This document shows, piece by piece, positions 1 through 4,806 of a stretch of DNA of 5,659 nucleotides. The notes below the pieces were generated by a model, which searched no databases, had not been told where the DNA came from, and was given only the letters and a program-made list of their open reading frames with translations. A program made the translations under genes and the position numbers. Location of the stretch: positions 1-5,659 of the forward strand of contig JAQUNB010000099.1 in assembly GCA_028717825.1 (NCBI GenBank), read 5' to 3'. The stretch comes from Candidatus Omnitrophota bacterium (GTDB taxonomy: Bacteria; Omnitrophota; Gorgyraeia; Tantalellales; Tantalellaceae). The stretch's first letter is position 1. Each line of letters starts with the position of its first letter.

Positions 1-986
1 ACGAAGGGATAAGCAGCCGATTTAAGCTTTTTTGGGGCAATATCCCTAAAAGCGCCTATTTAGCCGGTTTTTTATATGATCCGATATTTTTTAAACCGTT
101 CATTCTTTTGTCTGGGTCGGTGTTCCTTGCAGGTTTAGTTATGTACGCAAGGCGTATTATGAGGAATAGAATAATACGGTCCGGTATTACTGCTCTTACT
201 GCGGTTTTGATCCTCACAGCGATATGCGTTATTCCTCTTAACGTAGTTTATCCCGACGCGTATATTTATCCGCATATGGGTGCGGTCAAATGGCTCGCCA
301 AGAACGGGGGAGGCGTTGTGCTGGAATTGCCTATTTCCGGCGGGCATTTGCCGGAAGACCACCAGATGGAAGTACGCGCCATGCTGAAAATGATAGGACA
401 TGGCAAACCGATCGTGAACGGGTACGCAAGACTTTCCACAACTTCTTATATGCAGCTCAAGAATGCCGTTGTTAATGATTTGCCGGGCAGAGGTATAAGA
501 TATATCAGGGCCTTCGGCGTAAAGAATATATTGACCGATAAAGAATATGTCTCGGAGGGCGTAAGGGAAATATTGGAGTCGAAATCGTACATTAGTATTG
601 TTTATCAGGATGAGAGGGACGTTATTTATGCTTTGAAAGAAACAAGAGAAGAGGATATTAAAGATCTTTTGCCGTCGTCGGTGGTTTTTGATAATGAGAT
701 AGGGGAGAATCAGGCGGTGGGGATAGAGCTCAAGAGGCCGACCATGAGGGCTAACCTTGTTAAAGATAGGGAAGATCTATGGATAGATCTTAAGAAAAAA
801 AATATCGAAGGTAAAACTGTAAACAAAAAAATAAAAATAAGCGGCAATGTTATAATCGATGAATATAAGGACCGTATTTTTGTGGAACTTATAAGTTTTC
901 CCGAAACCGACTCGCCCGGAGAGGCACGGCTTATCTCCGAAGAAGATATTATTGAAAAATTAGGCGGGATGGATGTTTTAAAATAA
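1..986 (+). CDS. C-terminal part of a polytopic membrane protein, GT-C glycosyltransferase-like (5' truncated)
   Basis: The reading frame is open from base 3 to the TAA at 984-986 and runs off the left edge, so 327 residues of a longer protein are visible; the TTG at 108 lies inside the protein and is not its start. Numbering from base 3, two hydrophobic helices are clear (about residues 32-49 and 61-82), separated by a basic loop (RRIMRNRIIR). A soluble part follows with the pattern 'YPHMGAVKWLAKNGGGVVLELPI' (split here: WLA at 97-99, LELP at 107-110), then 'KPIVNGYARLSTTSY' and 'GVKNIL'. This W-L-A / vv-ELP / H-KP-NGY / GV order is typical of the C-terminal soluble part of GT-C (lipid-phosphosugar dependent) membrane proteins. 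The last ~125 residues, after 'VIYALKE', are charged and not recognised. The likely role is transfer of a sugar on the outer face of the inner membrane, but the catalytic N-terminal loop is outside the window, so the function is inferred. Confidence 0.72.
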   Translation, partial: EGISSRFKLFWGNIPKSAYLAGFLYDPIFFKPFILLSGSVFLAGLVMYARRIMRNRIIRSGITALTAVLILTAICVIPLNVVYPDAYIYPHMGAVKWLAKNGGGVVLELPISGGHLPEDHQMEVRAMLKMIGHGKPIVNGYARLSTTSYMQLKNAVVNDLPGRGIRYIRAFGVKNILTDKEYVSEGVREILESKSYISIVYQDERDVIYALKETREEDIKDLLPSSVVFDNEIGENQAVGIELKRPTMRANLVKDREDLWIDLKKKNIEGKTVNKKIKISGNVIIDEYKDRIFVELISFPETDSPGEARLISEEDIIEKLGGMDVLK

Positions 987-1001
987 ACCCTATCTTATAA
1001 A

Positions 1002-1050
1002 CGTCATTGCGGGGAGCATTCTATGCGACGAAGCGCTTCGACAGGCTCAG
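1002..1050. repeat. Mosaic of two dispersed-repeat fragments (CGTCATTGCG-type and CTTCGACAGGCTCAG-type)
   Basis: Just downstream of the membrane-protein stop codon, 1002-1034 reads CGTCATTGCGGGGAGC, then a divergent stretch, then GCGACGAAGC. This matches the layout of a repeat I know from many environmental bacterial genomes (CGTCATTGCGAGGAGC...GCGACGAAGC). It passes directly into GCGCTTCGACAGGCTCAG (1033-1050), which resembles the start of a second, independent dispersed repeat. The family assignments are from memory of such motifs; only the local sequence is observed. No coding function is seen here. Confidence 0.55.
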
Positions 1051-1086
1051 AGCTGTAGTGAACGGTCGCGACCGTTCACTACAGCT
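1051..1086. repeat. Perfect 36-bp palindrome (REP-like hairpin, copy A)
   Basis: Bases 1051-1086 are a perfect inverted repeat: arm AGCTGTAGTGAACGGTCG followed immediately by its reverse complement. In single-stranded DNA or RNA it would fold into a long hairpin with a tight TCGCGA turn. Its core (1054-1083) is closely related to the second palindrome at 1119-1149. It is likely a REP/MITE-type element, although no associated transposase is visible in the window. Confidence 0.85.
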
Positions 1087-1101
1087 GTTTTTTGATTTTT
1101 T
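1051..1101 (+). terminator. Possible intrinsic terminator formed by palindrome A plus T-runs
   Basis: The 36-bp palindrome is followed by a single G and then T6 (1088-1093), G-A and another T6 (1096-1101). A strong stem with an adjacent U-tract meets the usual criteria for Rho-independent termination and sits 64 bases past the membrane-protein stop. The very long, almost loopless stem is more typical of a repeat element, so termination may be a secondary effect. If active, it separates the upstream gene from the carbamoyltransferase. Confidence 0.45.
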
Positions 1102-1118
1102 GTTTCTGCAAATTTATT

Positions 1119-1149
1119 TGTAGGGAACGGTTTTAAACCGTTCCCTACA
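1119..1149. repeat. 31-bp palindrome (REP-like hairpin, copy B)
   Basis: The 15-base arm TGTAGGGAACGGTTT, one central T, and a perfect complementary arm AAACCGTTCCCTACA. The outer 13 bases match copy A (1054-1083) except at the sixth base, G here and T there. The opposite arm carries the matching change (C here, A there), so pairing is preserved in both copies. The spacing between the copies is 35 bases. Confidence 0.85.
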
Positions 1150-1180
1150 TAATAAACGTTCGCAATGGATATCGTTTTGC

Positions 1181-1214
1181 CGCTTATGAGATAACCGCTA
1201 GTGTGCGATAAGCG
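1181..1214 (+). promoter_or_regulatory. Weak stem-loop in the leader of the carbamoyltransferase gene
   Basis: CGCTTAT at 1181-1187 can pair with ATAAGCG at 1208-1214 across a 20-base loop, ending 15 bases before the ATG at 1230. A 7-bp stem with a long loop is marginal and may be chance. No convincing -35/-10 pair was found in 1087-1229; CATAAT at 1148-1153 resembles a -10 box but lacks a matching -35. Confidence 0.15.
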
Positions 1215-1220
1215 CGATAC

Positions 1221-1226
1221 AAGGTG
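1221..1226 (+). promoter_or_regulatory. Ribosome binding site deciding the ATG at 1230
   Basis: AAGGTG lies three bases before the ATG at 1230. An in-frame GTG at 1224 overlaps this site and has no purine-rich sequence in front of it, so the ATG is preferred. The spacing is a little short. Confidence 0.5.
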
Positions 1227-1229
1227 CAT

Positions 1230-3047
1230 ATGAATATTTTAGGTATTTCAGCTTTTTATAACGACAGCGCGGCCTGTTTGGTCCGGGACGGCGTGATAAT
1301 CGCCGCCGCTCAGGAAGAACGGTTCACGCGCAGAAAGAACGATCCTTCTTTTCCCGTGAATGCTGCTAATTACTGCCTGCGGGAAGGCGGGATAAGCTCG
1401 GCTGATCTGGATGTAGTCGTGTTTTACGAGGATCCCTTTGTTAAATTGGGACGTTTACTTTATGGCCATTTTAGATCTCGTCCCTTTGATCACAGATCTT
1501 TCCTCGGATCAATATCTCTTTGGAAAAGAGAAAGGTCAGGCTTAAAAAAGTTCCTTAAAGATAACCTGAAGTATAAAGGGAAGATCATTTTTCTTAATCA
1601 TCACTTCTCGCATGCCGCGTCGGCTTTTTTCCCGTCACCTTTCAGGGAAGCGGCTTTCCTCGTTGCTGACGGTATGGGCGAATGGACGACATCGTGTTAT
1701 GGCGTTGGCCGAGGTAACCGGATCGAGGTGGCCGGCCAGAGTTATTTCCCTCATTCTTTGGCCCTTGTGTATTCAGCTTTTACTCAATATATCGGGTTTG
1801 GAGTGAACTCAGGTGAATTTAAGTTGATGGGATTGGCTCCGTATGGAGAACCCGGATACAAAGAACTGATATTAAAAAAACTGATAGATCTCAAAGAAGA
1901 CGGTTCTTTCAGGCTGAACGCGAAGTATTTTGATCTTGCGGTCGGTGAAACGCTTATAAATAAAGAGTTCGAAAGATTATTTGGCGGCGAAACGCGTAAA
2001 GTCGGGGATAAAATTACAGAGAAACATATGGATATCGCGCGTTCCATCCAGGAAATAACGGAAGAAATAATGCTGCGGACAGCCCGGAGTATCCATAAAA
2101 AAACCGGGATGGAGAATCTGTGCCTTTCGGGGGAAGTGGCTTTAAATTGTGTAAGTAACGGCCGGATACTTAGGGAGGGTCCGTTCCGGAATATTTGGGT
2201 CCAACCCGCTTCGGGAGACGCCGGATGTGCTTTGGGCGCCGCTCTATTCGTTTGGTATCAATATTTTGACAAGGCAAGAAGCGCGGATGATCGGAAAGAT
2301 CTTCAAAAAGGGTCTTATCTGGGACCCGCATTCGGAAATGAATATATAAAAAATTATCTTGATTCCCAAAAGATAGATTATACGTATGTCGAAAATACAG
2401 ATATCGTCGAAAAGATAGCGGATCTTATTGCTTCGGAAAAGGTGGTAGGATGGGTTCAGGGTCGTATGGAATTCGGGCCTAGAGCATTAGGGAACCGTTC
2501 TATCCTCGGCGATGCCCGGTCCGGAAAAATGCAGGAGATGATGAACCTGAAAATAAAATTCAGAGAAAGTTTCAGGCCGTTCGCGCCCTCGGTGCTCCTT
2601 GAAAAGGCACCGGATCTTTTTGAGCTTAAAGGGGAAAGCCCTTATATGCTTTTGGTCGCGCCTGTCAAAGAAGAGATCCGTAAAAACTTGTCAAAAGAGG
2701 AAAGGTCTCTCAGGGGTTTTGATCAGCTGAGGGTCTTGCGCTCGACTATCCCTGCCGTTACGCATGTAGATTATTCCGCACGTATTCAGACCGTTTCCGA
2801 GGAAAATAACACGTTATTCCATGGATTGATCGCAAAGTTCAACGAGAAATATGGCTGCCCTGTCATAATAAACACCTCTTTCAATATCCAAGGCGAACCT
2901 ATAGTGTGTACCCCGGCCGACGCTTATAGTTCTTTCATAAAAACCAATATAGATTATCTGATCATGAATAATTTTCTTATCGAAAAAAAAGCGGAAAAAC
3001 CGTTTGATAGGGAAATTAGCCAGTCGAATGAGGCCGAGATCGATTAA
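1230..3047 (+). CDS. O-carbamoyltransferase, NodU/CmcH/TobZ family
   Basis: The 605-residue product has the full family length. These enzymes use ATP and carbamoyl phosphate to make carbamoyl adenylate and pass the carbamoyl group to a hydroxyl on a sugar or natural product. The N-terminal Kae1-like domain (about 1-355) starts 'GISAFYNDSAA' and holds 'NHHFSHAAS' (H124, H128), 'VADGMGEW' (D147), 'GEFKLMGLAPYGEP' and 'SGDAG' (D330); H-x3-H and the 23-residue step to D147 match the iron ligands reported for TobZ. The YrdC-like C-terminal domain (about 370-585) holds 'GRMEFGPRALGNRS' (411-424), 'IKFRESFRPFAP' (K443) and 'NTSFNIQGEP' (548-557). Oddly, residue 11 is Asn where most members have His ('HDSAA'; His14 of TobZ). 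ATG 1230 is preferred over GTG 1224. The acceptor is unknown; the GT-C-like gene upstream hints at a surface glycan (inference). No signal peptide, so cytoplasmic. Confidence 0.93.
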   Translation: MNILGISAFYNDSAACLVRDGVIIAAAQEERFTRRKNDPSFPVNAANYCLREGGISSADLDVVVFYEDPFVKLGRLLYGHFRSRPFDHRSFLGSISLWKRERSGLKKFLKDNLKYKGKIIFLNHHFSHAASAFFPSPFREAAFLVADGMGEWTTSCYGVGRGNRIEVAGQSYFPHSLALVYSAFTQYIGFGVNSGEFKLMGLAPYGEPGYKELILKKLIDLKEDGSFRLNAKYFDLAVGETLINKEFERLFGGETRKVGDKITEKHMDIARSIQEITEEIMLRTARSIHKKTGMENLCLSGEVALNCVSNGRILREGPFRNIWVQPASGDAGCALGAALFVWYQYFDKARSADDRKDLQKGSYLGPAFGNEYIKNYLDSQKIDYTYVENTDIVEKIADLIASEKVVGWVQGRMEFGPRALGNRSILGDARSGKMQEMMNLKIKFRESFRPFAPSVLLEKAPDLFELKGESPYMLLVAPVKEEIRKNLSKEERSLRGFDQLRVLRSTIPAVTHVDYSARIQTVSEENNTLFHGLIAKFNEKYGCPVIINTSFNIQGEPIVCTPADAYSSFIKTNIDYLIMNNFLIEKKAEKPFDREISQSNEAEID

Positions 3048-3153
3048 AATAATGTATACTATAGGGGAAAGAAACCGGTAAAGAGAGATGATCCCGGAAG
3101 GGTGTATGGTTCGCGAATATAAACTATATAATTAACTGATGAGGAGATAAAAT
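3048..3153 (+). promoter_or_regulatory. Intergenic spacer ahead of the marC-like gene; weak promoter candidates
   Basis: This 106-base, AT-rich gap could hold the promoter of the downstream three-gene group. TATAAT occurs at 3127-3132 and TATACT at 3055-3060, but neither has a recognisable -35 box at 16-18 bases. The first would start transcription only about 15 bases before the ATG. TTCGCGAA (3110-3117) is a short palindrome of unknown meaning. No terminator hairpin follows the carbamoyltransferase stop, so read-through is possible. GAGGAG at 3141-3146 is a good ribosome binding site for the ATG at 3154. Confidence 0.3.
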
Positions 3154-3741
3154 ATGTTCAAAACCGTTCTTTTGGCGTTTATCCCGATATTTGTAGCAGT
3201 CGACGCGTTAGGTATCCTCCCGATATTTTTAGGCCTCACAAATGAATTCTCCAGACAACAGAAAACAAAGATCATATTACAATCGATGCTGACCGCTATT
3301 GCGCTAGCCGTGAGCTTTGTTTTCGTCGGTAGAGCGATATTTGTATTTTTGGGAATTACTATCTCTGATTTTATGATCGCCGGTGGAGCGATACTTTTTT
3401 GTATAGCTATTATCGATATCGTTAATCCCGATAAAAGGAGACGTATCCCGGCCAGAGAACTGGGGGCCGTTCCGTTGGGTACGCCGCTCATCGTGGGACC
3501 GGCCGTTTTAACGACTCTATTGATCGTGATCGATCAATTTGGTCTGTACATAGCGCTTCTTTCTGTTACGATCAATGTCCTGATAGCAGGTATCATTTTT
3601 TATCTTTCGGATTTTTTCATACGCATCCTTGGCGAAGCGGGCGCCAAGGCGCTTTCAAAGATATTCAGCCTCCTTTTAGGGGCGATCGCGGTCATGATCA
3701 TCAGAAAAGGTCTTTTACAACTTATTGCATCTATCAAGTGA
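3154..3741 (+). CDS. MarC/SnatA (NAAT) family inner-membrane transporter
   Basis: The 195-residue, strongly hydrophobic product has the family's usual length and about six membrane helices (roughly 5-27, 44-66, 70-90, 104-126, 130-151, 168-186). It shows the paired MarC signatures: 'FVAVDALGILPIFLGLT' in helix 1 and 'PLGTPLIVGPAVLTTLLI' (107-124) in helix 4, with a basic cytoplasmic-type loop 'NPDKRRRIPARE' (91-102) between halves. MarC itself was once linked to antibiotic resistance, but the archaeal member SnatA of Thermococcus was shown to transport small neutral amino acids such as glycine and alanine. Here the next gene, 40 bases downstream, is an alanine-dehydrogenase-like enzyme, which favours an amino-acid role (inference); import versus export cannot be told. 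GAGGAG seven bases before the ATG supports this start. Substrate not proven by sequence. Confidence 0.9.
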   Translation: MFKTVLLAFIPIFVAVDALGILPIFLGLTNEFSRQQKTKIILQSMLTAIALAVSFVFVGRAIFVFLGITISDFMIAGGAILFCIAIIDIVNPDKRRRIPARELGAVPLGTPLIVGPAVLTTLLIVIDQFGLYIALLSVTINVLIAGIIFYLSDFFIRILGEAGAKALSKIFSLLLGAIAVMIIRKGLLQLIASIK

Positions 3742-3765
3742 TCTTTTAAATACGGTTTTTACAAT

Positions 3766-3771
3766 AGGAGG
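3766..3771 (+). promoter_or_regulatory. Ribosome binding site deciding the ATG at 3782
   Basis: A perfect AGGAGG sits ten bases before the ATG at 3782. An in-frame TTG at 3725 would give 19 more residues but overlaps the end of the marC-like gene, has no ribosome binding site, and adds residues not expected for this family. Confidence 0.75.
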
Positions 3772-3781
3772 CACAGTTTTA

Positions 3782-4783
3782 ATGAAAAAATCCGGGAAAG
3801 ATGCGAAGGTATTGATCCTTAAAAGGAGTGATGTGGAGCGGCTTGTTGATATGAAAAGCGCTATCAAAGCGGTCGAGAACGTTTTTAGGGAATATGGTCT
3901 TAATAAGATAGCGATGCCGCCTAAAATATATCTGGAGCTGGATAAATATTCGGGTGATTTCAGGGCGATGCCCGCATATGTTGAGAAACTTAATAAGTGT
4001 GCCGTGAAATGGGTGAATGTCCATCCTAAAAATAATAAGGCAGGGTTACCGTCGGTCATGGCGGTAATCGTCCTAAGTGACCCGAGGAACGGACTGCCTC
4101 TATGCATCATGGACGGGACGTACATAACGAATATGCGCACCGGTGCCGCCGGAGGCGTCGCCGCGAAATATCTAGCCAGAAAAAATTCCCGGTCCGTGGC
4201 GATGGTCGGGTGCGGCGTCCAAGCGCAGATGCAGCTCGCCGCCCTGAAGGAATTATTTAAAATAACCGAAGTAAGGTTTTGGGGGCTTGCGGATCGATCA
4301 GTCAGGGATTTCATCTTAAAAATGAAAAAGACCGGGTTGAGATTCAAAAGATGTAAGAGTGTCAAAGAATGTGTTTTTTCGGCTGATATTATCGTAACGA
4401 CCACGCCGTCGCGGAAACCTATCGTAAAAATAGAATGGCTCAAAAAGGGCGTTCACATAAACGCGATAGGAGCGGACGCCCGCGGAAAACAGGAACTGGA
4501 TCCCAAAATACTCAAAAACGCTAAAGTGGTCGTCGATTCATGGGAACAAGCTTCCCATAGCGGCGAGATAAATGTGCCGTGTGAAAAAGGATCGATCACA
4601 AAAAAAGATATTTACGCGGATATAGGCGAGATCGTCTCCGGCAGGAAAAGGGGCAGGGTTAAGGAGTCTGAGATCATTGTTTTTGATTCTACGGGGCTCG
4701 CGATACAAGATGTGGCTGTCGCGGACTTAGTTTATAAAAAAGCGGCCGCGAAAAAAATAGGCAGCTGGATCAAATTATTGTAA
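3782..4783 (+). CDS. Ornithine cyclodeaminase/mu-crystallin family enzyme, probable archaeal-type alanine dehydrogenase
   Basis: The 333-residue product matches the family length. It closely follows, as I recall it, the Archaeoglobus alanine dehydrogenase (AF1665): 'MPPKIYLEL' (K48, matching catalytic Lys41), 'GDFRAMPAY' (R61, matching Arg52), 'KWVNVHP', 'GLPSVMAVIVL', 'MRTGAAGGVAAKYLAR', the Rossmann turn 'GCGVQAQ' (143-149), 'TTTPSRKPIVK', 'HINAIGADARGKQELD' (D232), and 'FDSTGLAIQDVAVADLVY'. The expected reaction is NAD(H)-dependent interconversion of alanine with pyruvate and ammonia in the cytoplasm; ornithine cyclodeaminase or another imino-acid reductase activity remains possible, since the family is functionally mixed. 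It lies 40 bases after the MarC/SnatA-like gene and 23 bases before the radical SAM gene, all on one strand, suggesting an operon. The start at 3782 is set by AGGAGG at 3766-3771. Family assignment is firm; the substrate is an inference. Confidence 0.9.
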   Translation: MKKSGKDAKVLILKRSDVERLVDMKSAIKAVENVFREYGLNKIAMPPKIYLELDKYSGDFRAMPAYVEKLNKCAVKWVNVHPKNNKAGLPSVMAVIVLSDPRNGLPLCIMDGTYITNMRTGAAGGVAAKYLARKNSRSVAMVGCGVQAQMQLAALKELFKITEVRFWGLADRSVRDFILKMKKTGLRFKRCKSVKECVFSADIIVTTTPSRKPIVKIEWLKKGVHINAIGADARGKQELDPKILKNAKVVVDSWEQASHSGEINVPCEKGSITKKDIYADIGEIVSGRKRGRVKESEIIVFDSTGLAIQDVAVADLVYKKAAAKKIGSWIKLL

Positions 4784-4794
4784 ACATATTTTTT

Positions 4795-4802
4795 GGAGGT
4801 GA
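4795..4802 (+). promoter_or_regulatory. Ribosome binding site deciding the TTG start at 4807
   Basis: GGAGGTGA ends four bases before TTG at 4807. It is the strongest Shine-Dalgarno match in the window and there is no in-frame ATG or GTG nearby, so a TTG start is the best reading. Confidence 0.75.
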
Positions 4803-4806
4803 CCTT

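Noticed and set aside
108..110. TTG as start codon of the first gene
   Set aside because: The frame stays open to the left edge and the codon lies inside a membrane helix; no ribosome binding site precedes it.
1051..1149. CRISPR array
   Set aside because: Only two related units, each a near-perfect palindrome rather than a repeat with partial dyad symmetry, and no further units or cas genes.
1224..1226. GTG start for the carbamoyltransferase
   Set aside because: It overlaps the AAGGTG ribosome binding site and has none of its own; ATG at 1230 gives the usual family N-terminus.
1047..1229. Minus-strand 60-residue open frame through the repeat island
   Set aside because: It reads across both palindromes and has no recognisable product; coding is unlikely.
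987..1229. Riboswitch or small RNA gene in the intergenic region
   Set aside because: The structure seen is explained by repeat palindromes; no conserved riboswitch core was recognised.
3055..3060. TATACT as a firm -10 box for the marC-like gene
   Set aside because: No -35-like hexamer at 16-18 bases upstream; kept only as a weak possibility in the spacer entry.
3132..3491. Minus-strand open frame opposite the marC-like gene
   Set aside because: Its apparent hydrophobicity mirrors the membrane-protein codons on the other strand; no independent support.
3725..3727. TTG start for the alanine dehydrogenase-like gene
   Set aside because: It lies within the end of the marC-like gene, lacks a ribosome binding site, and AGGAGG points to ATG 3782.
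3715..4443. Long open frame on the minus strand opposite the alanine dehydrogenase-like gene
   Set aside because: No recognisable protein features and no ribosome binding site; the plus-strand gene is a clear conserved family member, so this is a shadow.
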